The translations under genes were made by a program, and so were the position numbers. Below, in pieces: positions 12,847 to 25,620 of a DNA stretch of 47,522 bases. This DNA is from Isohypsibius dastychi. Lineage: Eukaryota > Tardigrada > Eutardigrada > Parachela > Isohypsibiidae. The stretch lies in the NCBI GenBank assembly GCA_034696485.1, contig JAQIWT010000043.1:1-47522 (forward strand). Direction: 5' to 3'. The notes beneath the pieces are model-generated. The model had not been told where the DNA came from. It saw only the letters and a list, made by a program, of their open reading frames with translations, and searched no databases. Position 1 is the first letter of the stretch. The number at the start of each line of letters is the position of its first letter.

Positions 12847-14953
12847 GGCAGCATGTTGATCGACATGCAATATTCTGCGAGCTCGTCGCAAAGAGCGAAT
12901 CCTCCAACTTCTGGAATCAGAAACATGAGGCATGATGATTATGATTGAATTTCACTCCAAAAAACAAAGAATAAACAAACACGGGTAACTGAATTACACC
13001 GAAGCTGTTGTTTGATGTTTCAGTGACTCACGTTACCTCTTTCGTCAGAATACTTTCGGATGACTACTGCGAGCGGTCCGAATATGGGGAGAAAGAATGC
13101 AAACAAAAGAAAAAGAATGCATCAATAATAAACAACGTTTTTCAGGAACTAGATGAGTGCAGAGTTTTCAAGTTGGTTGTTATACTGTAGTTGAATATGT
13201 AGACAGCGCAACTCGAACCGACAAGTGTCGCGTCGCGAGCAGTTGGCTAATAGCTCTTAAAGCACTAGACCAAATCAATCAAGTGGTGGTGAATATGCAT
13301 AGTCTGAAAGGTCACAAGGTGAAAAATAATGTCCGGCAACTCTGGTCAATCAGTTCCGCGTCCAGAAAAATACTGGATAATATCACTGCGCCAGAAATAT
13401 TCTCCGTTATGCTTCCACGCTATTGTTCCGATGGATCTGATTCAGCGTTGATCACGATTTGCTCTTCAACGGCGGAAATTGGAAGAAACTTTTCAAATAT
13501 AAACATTTGCAGTGGGCTACCTCGGATTTCGGAAATCAGTATCAAAACGCTGTTTTAGGGTGTCACATTTATAAAGATCCATAAATATATTTATATATAT
13601 ATATATCGTAAAAATCTGTACAAGTTTCGAATTTAATTTTGTTAGAAGCTGCCGGTACACCCTATCCATTTTCCTGACACCGCCGGTTTGTAAAGTTTCG
13701 TTTTGGGCTGATAGCGAGATGGTGTACGAACATAAATGCATGTTTTAAATAGTAAGATGTGATAGATTACTGATTGATTTTTTTTTGTTTATTTAAAAAG
13801 TGTTCTTTTGGTGAAGGATTTCTCCACGGGATACTGTCATCCACAAGACAAACGAATCGTCGGTTTGTTGGATTTTGAACTGTTTGAATCCTTTTCTCGC
13901 ACGCATTTACAGCACACTCTCAGCTCGATGTATTGGCCGACTGAAAATTGATTTTCGGATGAGACATGAGCTGGAATAAAATTGATGTTGACTGGATGGA
14001 ATGGCATAAATGTGAAGGCAAAGGCGGAGAGCTGAATGGTTCATTCCTTCTCGGATTGAAACTGGGTTCACTGGGATCATTCGCCCACGAAAGAATATTA
14101 CATCCTGGTAAAACTGTTTTAATCAGAACTTCCTGCATTCTCTTTCGTGACGCTGGGATAAGTCTGGGGAAGCGAATGCAAAACACTTGAAGGACGTGAG
14201 CTGATTCTCGATTTTCTGATATTTTACTGGATCTTCTTGATGACAGGTACGGATTTTAAAACAAAATTTAGAAATATCGATTTCTTTCAGTAATCTTGGT
14301 TTTAGTACGATTTTCTTAGCTTTGTACGGCTTTGTTCAGGTTTCGTACAGTTCAGATCAGTGCAACAGCTTTGTTGGATGAATTATCTGGAATAGCATCC
14401 ACCGCGGAGAAACTACTCTTTAGCTCAAAAATGCTCTGGAGAGAGCCTGTCCAGCAATTTGACTAGCATTTCTGAGCATTTAAAAGGAACTACTTTGTAT
14501 CGTCTGTATGAAAGATTGATTTGACATTTGATGCGGTAATTAACAGAATGTCCGCCATAAATATATGTATTCTATGGGAAAAAGTTGAAACAGAAACATT
14601 TATTGAAACTCTGGTGAATTGCGAAAAAAAATTGAATTTTATTCAATACGTGTAAAATTTCTGAATATCATAGATCAATATTTTTAGGCATTTTTTTGCA
14701 GCAAACATGTTCCGAGCAAAACTGCTTCGATTTCAAAAACTGACAAGTCAAAGTTGCGTCAAATTTATTGTGCTTGCTCCAGTTTGGCAACTTTGAACAC
14801 CATATTTGTTCCCTTTACAGTGTCCCACAGCTGAATCATTTCGTTTATTGGATTTAGCTTTTGGTTTGCAGGAGATCCGAAATCGGAAACGGAATTAGTT
14901 TTCTAAGTCTTGGTCTCGTTTGGAGCTGACCGCTTGAAGACTTACGTGGCATC
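12847..14953. promoter_or_regulatory. Divergent intergenic region, RalGAP alpha / PKA-RI
   Basis: About 2.1 kb between two divergent start codons, so it should hold both promoters. It contains an AT microsatellite at about 13584-13607 and AT-rich DNA at 14560-14700. Open frames at 13157-13558 and 13966-14190 have no domain or supporting splice structure. I see no clear TATA box or conserved site. Confidence 0.5.
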
Positions 14954-17900
14954 ATGGCTTCACCAAAATCATTAAGCCACAAGGACTACGTTCGTCAGAA
15001 GGAAGTCCAAGACCTACTCAGGGTACTGTGATGAATTTCGAATACTGTACATTATCTGCAACTGTTCGCGATCGATTAATTCACATCAGATTTGTGAGAA
15101 TGCTTATTTTCGTTGTATTAATTTTCGATCTGCGTTTCGGCTCTCACTGTTTTTGACTAAAAATTGAAATTACTAAGGAAGTCAATCCATCAGCATATTT
15201 CAAAGAGAAACTCATTCATTAAAAATCGCTTGAAGATATCACACATATTCGAAAAAGTAAAAGAACTTATTCTGGTTCATTTACGGACATGAAACTGGCC
15301 TGCTACTTTTTCTGCTCTATGTAAAGAATAAATACTGGATCAGGTGCAGATTTACCAAATTTCCTATGTTGTCATGAACAAATTTGAAAGTTTTTTATGA
15401 ACAGGAAACTCGAAACATAAATGAATTAATTTCGTTTAAATGGAATATTGTTCGCCCCACTCTTGATACAGCACACCTTAATGTACTAGTAGATGCTCTG
15501 TTGAATCTACCAACTATTAATAAAACTTCCAGTCTTTAATCCGTTCAGTCTTCTGAAAAGAACAGCTAATGCTTTTCCAGCACGCAATCAATTGAAACCG
15601 CTTTCCCTGCGGAGAAAATCGGTATGACCGTATTATGTTGAAATTGAATTGAAATACAAGAACAGGCGGAGTCTTGTACACAAGTCGGACATCTGATCTC
15701 AAAGCGAGCGAGACAGGCGAGCGCAAAAAGGAAATGCACTGCTCGCTTATTTTAGCTTTTGCAAAATCGCTACCACAACCCTCCAGCTCTTTGGTTTTGC
15801 ATTTTGTTTGTGTCCGCAGCCCCTCGTTTCCGTTTTTTCGTTTGTTTATTCATTTTCCCAGTTGGCAATATATCTGTTGACGCATCTCCAACATTTTCAG
15901 AAGTGTATTGTTCATTTGTGCAAGCATCGGCCGGATAAAGTCGACATCAAATCGCAGCTCATTGCATTTTTATCCACGATGGCTGATAAGAATAACGGGT
16001 CAGCAGACGACGACGTTCAAGAAGAGGAAGACGATCCTATGACTTCGGGAATGGCGACACGGCAGCGCAGACAAGCTATTTCAGCTGAAGCAATCAACGA
16101 TAACGATATGCAGTCTTATATCAAAAAAGTTATCCCAAAAGATGCTCAGACAATGCAGAGACTTACGAAATCTGCTGGGAGGAATTTCTTGTTTCATCAT
16201 TTGGAGGAAGATGAAAAGAGGTAAGGAAATCGGGGTTTCAGTCAGCATCCACTTCCGTTTGATTACGATATCCACGAGACAGCACCTGTTGCCAGCTCGT
16301 CGATTTGAGAAATGTACGATGATCGTTATTGATTCATAGGGATATCTTTGATGCCATGTTTCCGGTGGAGTATCAGAAAGGGGATGTCATTATGAAACAA
16401 GGAGATGAAGGAGACAATTTCTATGTGATAGAATCGGGGGAGATTGACATTCAGGGTAAGTTTCTTCTCCTTCCGTTCCGTAAATTTGTGAGAGTTTTAT
16501 TTTGCTGCAAACGAGGGCAGTCATGCAGAATATACCAGGTCAAAAATGTCAAGCAAAGAATTCAATTACCGTTTGCAAATGAGATGCAGATTTAATTACT
16601 GGCTGATTGCCGATCGGCATTGCTTTGGTTTTTTTGTGACACTTGAATTCTATGTTATTATCCGATGCATTCAGCCATTTTCACTGGAATCGTTTTCTAA
16701 AGTTGGATTGTAAATGATAACGATTACGCTGAGTGCGAATAACGTCACTGGAATACGATTTCGACCGATACAGCCACGCGGAATTCATCCAGCTCGTTGT
16801 TCATTGAGGCGGAAATGCGATATATCGTGTGAATTCCCATCAATCTAATCTAATGATATACGGTTGTTGAATCTCCGCTAGTTTCAGCGAAACAACCGCC
16901 CTACATAAAGAAGAGTATAATTCCATGAAAATAAATATGACAATATCGGTATTTCGTTGCAGTGAATGGGAAATGTGTGAACACTATAACTGATGGCGGA
17001 AGCTTTGGAGAATTGGGTAAGTTGCACATTAGAGAAATTAGTTTAAACGGAGTGATATTTTCCAGTGATCACAAAAAAATGAAACGAACACAAAAAAGCT
17101 GAACCGAATGTTGTTTCTTCAGTATTCATATTCTCCGTCTATAATTTTAGCCTTGATCTACGGGACTCCGCGAGCGGCAAGTTGCATCGCACGTTCTGAT
17201 CATGTCAGGCTTTTTGGCTTGGATCGAGACAGCTATCGCAAAATTTTGATGGGCAACACAATGCGAAAGCGAAAGATGTATGAGGAGTTTCTCAGCAAAG
17301 TTCCGATTCTGAAGAATTTGGACAAATGGTTTGTGTGTTTGCCGGCAAAGTTCTTGTCAGCTGTTACGTCAATTTTTCATCTTTGTCTTTTTTTGACATT
17401 AACAGGGAGCTCCTGACAGTTGCGGACGCATTGGAGCCGCTACCCACATTTGCTGATGGAACGGAAATAATACGCCAGGGGCAACAAGGTTTGTTGAATT
17501 GCTTCTTGGAGCCAGATAAGCGACACTGTCATTAGGAATGCTGAAAGATGATCTCTGCTGTAGGAGACGATTTTTTCCTCATTATCGAAGGCCATGCCAA
17601 AGTTTTGCAGCATCCGGACGGTAAAGAAAATGAAGAGGTTGAAGTCGGCAGGCTGGGTCCTGCAGATTATTTCGGGTGAGTTATATATAAATGGACAGCA
17701 CGTCTTTTACGTTGTTTAAGCATTAACATATCAACGACCAGTTGCGGTGTTTTTTTCTACTTTCGATGAATCAGATCGAAAATGTTTTTGCGTCATCGTA
17801 GAATTGCTTCTCAAGGTTCAATTAAGAATCATAATAACATTTACTTGATCGCATTAGATTTCAATTTCCAAGTCATGATTAAGTTGACATAATTTATCGT

Positions 17901-18151
17901 TTTTTGTTGCTTTGCAGGGAAATTGCTCTACTTTTTGACAAGCCCCGTGCGGCAACAATCCGCGCAGTTGGACCTCTTAAGTGCGTGAAACTGGATCGTT
18001 CTCGTTTTGAGCGGCTGTTAGGTAACGGGATTGTTCAGTTCTCCACATGATTGCTGGTTTCAAGCTGTGTCTATTTCTTATAGGACCAGTCTCGGATATT
18101 TTGAAAAGAAATGTCTCGCAGTATCACAGTTTGATCGAACTGGGAGTTTGA
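14954..18151 (+). CDS. PRKAR1A: cAMP-dependent protein kinase type I regulatory subunit
   Basis: Nine exons (14954-15022, 15901-16220, 16340-16455, 16963-17016, 17151-17328, 17406-17488, 17564-17675, 17918-18021, 18084-18151) give 367 residues. Exon 1 encodes only 23 residues, the first half of the dimerisation/docking helix pair ([13 protein letters not shown]). The second half ([13 protein letters not shown]) lies 878 bases away. R79-RQAI is the pseudosubstrate site with Ala at the phospho-acceptor position, typical of RI. Two cyclic-nucleotide domains follow; both phosphate-binding cassettes are intact ([14 protein letters not shown] and [14 protein letters not shown], each with the key Arg). 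The protein holds PKA catalytic subunits inactive until cAMP binds. The nematode counterpart is KIN-2. AATAAA at 18371 may be its poly(A) signal. The last helix ends IELGV*, the usual RI end point. Confidence 0.97.
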
Positions 18152-19400
18152 AGTTGGTGGTCGATTTTGACCCACCTGAACCCATTGTTTTTGCTCCCGG
18201 TGATAAATATACCTTATTGTTTGGAATATAAATTTTCTTCCTCAAAGTAGAGCCTGACTTTTGTTAGACAATTGATTGCGAATTGTTGCGATCATGAATA
18301 ACCTCTTTTTGGGTAACTCTTGCGTTGTTTGACCAGCACGAAAATGTTAATTTGAAGATATGTTTTTCTGAATAAAATGTTGTGGAGCTAGATATATTTG
18401 AGTGCCGTCACAGAGTTGTATATTGTTTTCGTGGGTTGAATCTAGATGGATACTGTTTCGTCGTGGGACGATGTGATCTACCAGGGAACGCCCAGGGAAA
18501 CACCAAGAAAGTCTTGGCCAAGTTTGTTGTTCATTAAGAGCCGAATGGATTTCTCTCAACCGGAAATGATCAATCGGCTATCACTTCCTGTTTAAGGGCT
18601 GAAAAATCTTTATCAGTGAAGGACGCTGCCTAGAGCCTCAGTTGCGGAAGGATAATCCGAAAGATTCAGTTGCGTCGTTTCTGAAATTATGTTCTTCTGC
18701 GTAAATGACTAATAATCGAGTTTAGCGGATCATTGTTGGTTCTTGATGAACACATAATATTGGTCAGGTTCCAAATTTGTAATGATCAGTTCCGGAAAGC
18801 TGAAATTTGTTCAACTCAAATACCGTCGATCCTTTTGGCCAGCCGGAATTTGGTTTTGGAGCCCTTGTATCCGACAACATGCAAAATTTACCAGCTTCGA
18901 AAAGCAAGAGTAAATACTTTTTGCGTCTCGCAAAAGTTAGAAACAAGTTTTAAGCTTCTCCCGTGATTCGGGTTTTTTGACAAGTGAGATAGCTACTGAA
19001 GCGCCATCTGTCATGTTGACAACAATGACCTGTCTTGCAATGACCCCGTTTTGTCGTATCAATTGTTGGCAATCATTTCGGCTGTTGACCTCATCTGCTA
19101 CACTTTAGTTTCATATCATTCATTTTAGACACGGTCAGGTAAGGACAAATTCCTCATTTACGCATTTTACGATTCTGCCGTTCAACAAGCAAATCCCAGT
19201 TTTATGCCCATTCAGCGTGAAAAGGGACACGTGGAGGTGTGTTTGTTTTGGTTTTCATTTTTCTGTCTTCGACGCTTTGGTATTGATGACGGTTCAGTTC
19301 TTGTTTGTTGACCATCCCGGTATAAGTCAATGCAGTGTTGTTTTTGTAGCAGCCGTTGAAAGTTCCGGAATCGGTTGCATTGCTGACACGCGATTTGACA
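18152..19400. other. Intergenic region, PKA-RI to MFSD11
   Basis: It begins with the PKA-RI 3' UTR (AATAAA at 18371-18376) and ends with the MFSD11 upstream region. Short frames on both strands lack recognisable domains, and no repeats stand out. Confidence 0.5.
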
Positions 19401-21849
19401 ATGGCTGACCAGTCTGTCCGTGAGAATCTGGTTGGAGATGTCATCGTGGAACAAGTCGTTTTTTCTCCTCATCGAAAGCGGTGGTATCACGATGGTCGAC
19501 TCCGAAATATTGTTCTGCTTGGGCTTGCTTTCATGGGACTCTTCAGCGCATTCCAAACATGCGGTATGATTCAGGTAGGTGTGTGTCGTTTGCTCGTTGT
19601 TTGCATCGAGATAGTCAGTTCGTAATCTCTATGCAATGGCGGAATATCTTGCTTTCTTGTTGTTGTAGACTATCGTCCTAAAAAGTTACTTTGGAGCAGA
19701 CGCCTCGACGCTGGGATACATTAGTTTAGCAATATTATATGGTGTGTTTAAAATGTCACCGACGGAATATTTGCCGTATTCTGCACGTGGTCTCTTTCCT
19801 TCACAGCAACGTTGGGAGTTGCGAATTGGGTTTCTCCATACATCGTAAGTTGATTTTATTTATCTATAGTCCGTCGCTTGCTCCCGGTTTAAGATTTGAA
19901 GTCATATCGATTGTAATTGCACTGAAATATTTTCTGTGCTTCAGGTTTCGCTTATTGGACCGAAATGGGGTGAGTAGATTGCAAAACCGAGCAGTCATTT
20001 AATTTGCTGTTACATGATCGGATTACTCTGCAGGAATGATTTTGGGTGGATTGTCATACAGGTAATTTCTGAAGACTACATGTATGTGATCAGTTTTCAA
20101 GATTTTTTTTAGTGCTTTCATCGCTATATTTCTGAAGCCGTTTTACTGGTCGGTCTACACCGGAAGTGTTGTGGTAGGAATTGGGGCAGCCGTTTTATGG
20201 ACCGCTCAAGGTAAAACAAAGGGACACAGGATATGCGGCTAAGAGTGTGTGGAATGTGGCTAATATCCATTTCTTTTTCGTTAAGGTGCATTCCTCACTG
20301 CCAACTCGGACAAAAACACGATGGCTAGAAACTCGGGCCTTTTTTGGGCACTTTTTCAGTCAAGGTAAAAATATCCTTCGCGCTTATTTCTATCGAAAGT
20401 CAGCTGGCCATAATTCGCAGTTATGTCTGGGGGAATCTCTTTTATTTTTTGTACCTGGGAGGAACGTCGATTATCGATGAACATACTCGTTTTGTCATCT
20501 TCATTACGCTCCTTGCGTTGTCTGCTGGCGGAATCGCTGTTATGCTGCTCTTTAAACATCCGGCCCCAGCAATCGATGAGGATGTGACAGTGCGAGACAA
20601 AGATGATGATGTCGTATCACCGTGAGTTGTGAGATGTTTTTCAAAGCAGTTTTCAGTAAACAGCTGGATTCTTGTCGTCCTACATCCAGGGTGTCCCGTC
20701 CGAATCCATGGAAAGCGATTGGTACCGTACAAGAATTCAAAAAATTTCTTACGTGACTTTTTGTTTTCTGTAGTGAAATCATTCCAGATGCTTAAAGGCC
20801 GCGATATGATCCTTTTGTCCCTGACGTTTGCTTATACAGGTCACCCCGTTCTTCTCGCTGTTTCGCTGCTGGAAACTATTGTTTCGTTTTAGGTTTCGAA
20901 CAGACCTTCTACAGTGGAGTGTACGGAACTTGCCTGGGATACACAACTCAATTTGGCGAAATACGGAAGAGCATCGTTGGGCTAAGCGGTGTATTTCTCG
21001 GTCTGGGCGAAGTCACCGGTATGCATCGAATATGCTCTACAAACCGGAAACATGCTCGGCGAAAAACACTTTCCCCAGCCAAATATTCAATTGTTAATAG
21101 GTGGTCTAGCCTTCGGTATTCTTGGAAAACGGACGATCCGTTATGGACGAGACCCGATTGTTGTATTCGGATTCTTGCTGCATCTGTGTAAGTTTTCTAA
21201 AACTTCCCAACCCCAGCTGATGCTTCTGCGATTTTTCGAGCTTGATACGAGGGCGTACTTTCATCGCATCCATTTGGTTTGTGACTCCCATCTGTATTCT
21301 AGGCACATTCTTTCTGATCTTCTTGAATTTGCCATTCGACTCTCCTCTAGGAGAATCCACATTGGATGCTTATTTAACGCCGAAGTGAGGAGCCCGATTC
21401 CATATGATATCACTTAAGGCATCCATAATATCTTTTCTTTTTTAGTATATATCTAGCCATCTTCTGTTGCTTTTTGCTCGGACTAGGTACGCAAGTCTGT
21501 ACTTCGGCATTTTCCACCGACTCATAGTTGCTGTGTTTTCTAGGCGATGCATCGTTCAACACACAGGTGTATTCAATTTTAGGACGGATATATTCGAAAG
21601 AAAGCGCAAGTGCTTTCGCTTTGTTCAAATTCACCCAGGTAATTCATGACGATGAATGTGCTCGCTTCGTCAATTTTCACCGTTGTTTGAATATAGTCTT
21701 TATGTGGAGCGGGAGCATTCTTCTACTCTTCTTATCTTCTACTGCAATATCAGTTGTTGATTTTGGTGATAACAGGTGTCATCGGCACTTTCTCATTTTG
21801 CTTCGTTGAATGGCGACATTCGGCGGAGAACGTTCCCGAACGTGATTAA
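19401..21849 (+). CDS. MFSD11: MFSD11 / UNC-93-like major facilitator transporter
   Basis: Sixteen exons join in frame to 465 residues (human 449): 19401-19574, 19669-19741, 19807-19844, 19945-19969, 20034-20061, 20113-20210, 20286-20364, 20421-20621, 20690-20721, 20774-20839, 20893-21018, 21101-21187, 21303-21384, 21446-21486, 21544-21638, 21697-21849. Family landmarks occur in order: NIVLLGLAFMGLFSAFQTCG (TM1), VGIGAAVLWTAQG, MARNSGLFWALFQS, YSGVYGTCLGYTTQFG, IVGLSGVFLGLGE, FCCFLLGLGDASFNTQVYS and, near the end, FVEWRHSAENVPERD. About 12 membrane segments are expected. The N-terminus is longer than in human by about 20 polar residues. MFSD11 belongs to the UNC-93 branch of the MFS; its substrate is not established. 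Four exons are 25-38 bases. Confidence 0.95.
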
Positions 21850-22164
21850 TTTATTACGAAGTACCTGCAGCCCGTATTCTCAAACCGGTGATTTTGGTTC
21901 AATGCTCATTTTTAAATACGATTCCATTTCTTGTTGGCCACTTGCTCACAGCTAGTTTCTTCAGACTAACGAATGGCCTATGCAAGTTACAATTTTTTTA
22001 TTTAAAGGACTGAAATCCAGAAGATTATCACGTGCATGCACAAAAGAAAACAAATAAAAATTATTCAAACGTAACATTCTGTTCCCACCATTATAGTTTA
22101 GGGTGTGAAATTCAACAAAGATTGAAGAAGAGCAAACTGCAGACAAAGCGACACGGGAACGAGA
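21850..22164. other. Convergent 3' gap, MFSD11 / SCAF
   Basis: Just 315 bases separate two opposing stop codons. AATAAA occurs on the + strand near 22052 (possible MFSD11 signal) and on the minus strand near 21996-22001 (possible SCAF signal). If both are used, the two transcripts' 3' ends overlap by a few tens of bases. Confidence 0.5.
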
Positions 22165-24842
22165 TCAAGAGAACTTACTGACAAAATTCCGTTTCCGGGG
22201 CGGATCACGATCTGATCTCGGCGGTCCATGACTATCTCCGTTACTCGGCTCATCCCTCTTGTTCTGGAAAGATCGTGGTTCCTCAAAGCGACGGTCATTT
22301 CCAGGTCCAGGTGGCCGGAATCTGTTTCCACCAGGAGGTCCACCTCGCGGCCGGAAGTTCCGGTCATCTGAATCAGACCGACGGAAGTCATCTCTTGGGC
22401 GATTATCACGCCAATTATCATTTCGATCACGATAAAAACCATCGCTGGGCTTCGGTTCTTGGCGGTTATGATCCCAGTTACCATCCCCACGACGCTCCTG
22501 GAAATTCGGTCGTTGGTGATCTGGAAATCTTTGGCGATTGTCATTGAAGTGAGGCGGTCTCTGATCCGGAAACCCAGGTCCTCTCGGTGGAAACTGTCCA
22601 GGATGTGGCGGTCGCTGCATGAACGCATTATTCGGCGTCATGAATCTATTAACACCAGGACCGGGATTCATCATATGACCCGGAAGTCGACTTGCCAATC
22701 CCATAACTGTCGCAATGTCACTGGATGATGGTAGCAGCGGTGGAGGAAAATTCGGTGGCAAATTGAAACGCGGATGAAAATTATTGTTTTGTCCACTGGC
22801 CAATGGAATTCCAATCAAGTTTCCATTGACATGTTTCTGGATGCTACTGAGCAAACTGGCCAAAGGATCGGGTGATTCTGGAAGTTTGCCACCTCCAATT
22901 ACCGGATCTGCCCAAGAAGTAGGACCGCTCATCAACGACTTGAGATCGAGTGGTAAGCGGTGCCCATTATTCGGGAACTGAGCTGGGCCTGGTGGCCTTT
23001 GACTTTGAAAGAACGGTGGAGGGACACTTGGATCAAAAATGGCAGGTCCACCAAGCGGCGGGGCTCCGATGCTTTTGGCTAACGGATCCGCCCCACCTGT
23101 AAATATTATTTGAAACCGTTATCAGTCCAAACGTATTGATGTGACACACTTTGCCAAGTAGTCCCAGTTGGATTGAAATTGAGATTCGGTGCACCTTGCC
23201 ATGCTGAAGTATTCCCAAGAGGTACAATTGGTAAAGGTGCTACTTCCGCAACAGGAGGATCTTGGGGTTTCTCCGATTTGGAAAACGTGGCTTTCATGAA
23301 CTGAGGAACTGAGCTTTCATCTAATTCCATTCCTTCTTGGAGATCTTTAACGTTGGTTGGTACAAGATTAAACGGGATACGACAAACGCCGGCATCACCG
23401 TCCCATTCCCATTTCTTGTACCCATCCTTGATACCTTTTCCTGGAAAAAGAGGCAAACTGATGCTAGAAAAACGGTGCATGATAAAAAAACAAGTTACCT
23501 GGACTCCAAGAAGCCTTAACCTTGTCGCCGAAAATATCCCACAAATCGTGCAGGGAATGAGTCGAGATAGCGGACTCAGCATGGCGTCGTTTTTCAAACG
23601 AAACATCTTTGAAAATGAATAAAATATTATAATCTGTGATTAATCATAAAATTAAAACTTACAAGCGCAGCCACGGGATGGAATAATATCCACAGATCTG
23701 ACCGTTCCATGTCGAGAAAATTCTTTTTTCAATTCGGACTCCGTGACATTTTTCGGCAGATGCCCGATCCATATTGTGCAACTTTTCAGAACAATATTGG
23801 TGCTGACGGGCTTGACAGGAATCGACTCGGGTAGCGATTGAACAGACATGGGCGAACCATCAGACACGACGGGCTCATCGGTCACGATATCAGCTGAATG
23901 TTGAGAAGCTCCACGACTCTGCCGTAAACCCATCATGATCTTGTCCACAGCAAATTCTGGCTTCCCGTCTTTCCCCATAGTGAAAAAGTCCTCCTCCTCT
24001 TCGTCCTGTTTCGTTTTGTTACGCTTAGTGCCTCTTTCCGACTGACCACCGTCTTCTTCGTCGCTGTAGTCGAAATCCAGGAGCCGTTTATCGAAACGAG
24101 GAACCCCGGTCTTTTGATTTTCGTCTGGACTTCCTTTGAATGAATGTTCCTGACTTGGTTCACGCCTAGCTGGCGAGCATGGCAATTTGCTATCGTCGTT
24201 GTCATCTGTTTGGCTTTCTTCAACGGCTGAGTCTTTAAACGATTCCACGGCATCAATCTGACTTATTATAGGATCAATAATTTCCGTCGGGAAGAATCCA
24301 GCCTCCTTCCATAATTTGAAACAACGAAATACTTTGGACTTGTCTTCGTCAGCACATTTGGCTGCATTGGTAAATGTTGCCCCCAAGTTTTTAGCAAAAC
24401 GAGTTGTGAAGATATCTGAAGAAATGATAAATGATACTGGGGCGTTATAAAATTCGAAGCTCATGACAAACCTCGATCTTTTCCACCACTTTTACGAGAA
24501 AGTCGTAAGATTGCATCCACAACATAGATTCCTACAGAAAAATTCGTATTAAAACGAAACAAGGCACAAAGATACAAAATACCATACCAGGAAGTTTGTG
24601 CTTTGGTGAGCTGAAAACAATATATTTTCGAATTGCAATGAGTGAGGAAGCGATAGTCGTTTCACCAACCTTTTGCGAATGAAAGTTTCAATGTGCATCA
24701 CAACATGCTTGTAAAATTTCTGCGCTTTGATGGCGGAGTCGGTGATTCCTTGAATTTTCGAGCGCGAAACTGGAGTCTTGCTCTCGTACAGAGCTTTGAA
24801 CGTTAGCTCGAAAGCATACAAGTTTGGATCACTAGCAGCCAT
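22165..24842 (-). CDS. SCAF8: SCAF4/SCAF8-type CTD-interacting RNA-binding protein
   Basis: Exons 24670-24842, 24588-24610, 24472-24531, 23663-24415, 23499-23606, 23150-23440 and 22165-23096 give 779 residues. Residues about 5-130 form a CTD-interacting domain (SKIQGITDSAIKAQKFYKHV, KLPGIYVVDAILRLSRKSGG, FAKNLGATF, DEDKSKVFRCFKLW), which binds phosphorylated RNA polymerase II tail. An acidic/Ser linker leads to an RRM at about 295-365 (TIWIGHLPKN; RGCAYVSFEKRRHAESA). The tail is Pro/Gly-rich and ends in an Arg/Asp/Ser-rich segment. Human SCAF4 and SCAF8 are longer and prevent premature polyadenylation, and a nuclear termination-control role is likely here. The exon 6/7 junction (CAA A|gtgtgt to acag|GT) is the least certain. 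The stop follows AGTAAG, which also resembles a donor, so an extra 3' exon cannot be excluded. Confidence 0.92.
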
Positions 24843-25620
24843 ATCCGGAGACAGCCGCGTCCGATTTACAGATGAATATTCCACCGGTCAAGACCTGATA
24901 ATCCTTGTGACCTGTGAATCCAGAACCGCAATTCCGACAAATTACAGAAAATCGGCAACACAATATATCCGGGCTAGCGGTTCCCTCTACAAAAGATGAA
25001 GATACTAAGAGGGAGATCAGTTTGAATGATGGATCACTTCTTACCATCAGGTGAAACTCTGCATGACATGTGTTCGCGAACAAATTAAGGCAGCAGGAAC
25101 GACCAGATCGCCAACCAGAAAAAAACGGTTTCCTCCCAACGTTGATGTTCGGTATCAAAACGAGTTCCGCACGATTCCGGAGACCAAAACCCATAACCGC
25201 ACCACAGACGGCGGTGAACGCGAAATAAACTTCACACACGGAAGTCGAAGCTACCTTCGTCAACTCGGAAATCAAAGTGGAGATCAAAATGACGAAAAAC
25301 TATTTTCTAGCCGTCATATTTGATGCACAGGCGACAGGACCTCTGTCAGTTTAAGTAGCAGGCATGAGGCCCCTGCCCTGGATAACCCGGGGGGTTTTCA
25401 GTAGCGCCACCTGGACCACAACATTCAAGTCCAAACATAACAAATGGAATACTGCTTTTGTGCTATCTTGTATTTATTGAAATTCGTGGATGAAAATCAC
25501 GGCGGTTCTTCGTGATGGTGATGGCACCAGATATCATTATCAATCAACGAAAGGGGTGTGGATAGAACGGAATTCGTAGTGGACAGAAAGTGGATTATTT
25601 ATGGGAATAACATACTTTGC
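24843..25620. promoter_or_regulatory. Divergent region SCAF / B4GAT1, with probable spliced SCAF leader
   Basis: On the minus strand a strong donor (CCTGATG|GTAAGAAG, exon ending at 25050) pairs with an acceptor (CTTTTGTAG, exon from about 24994 down) across a 50-60-base intron, the usual size here. The downstream exon runs into the SCAF start, so this is probably SCAF 5' UTR. A minus frame across 24832-25287 reads through this intron, contains a hydrophobic stretch (about 25200-25240) and matches no family I know. Both promoters should lie within this region. Confidence 0.4.

Noticed and set aside
13157-13558. 133-codon open frame between RalGAP alpha and PKA-RI
   Set aside because: No recognisable domain, no supporting splice sites, and its size is expected by chance in a 2-kb gap.
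25051-25323. 90-codon basic + strand frame upstream of B4GAT1
   Set aside because: It is antisense to the probable SCAF leader exon and has no family match or splice support.
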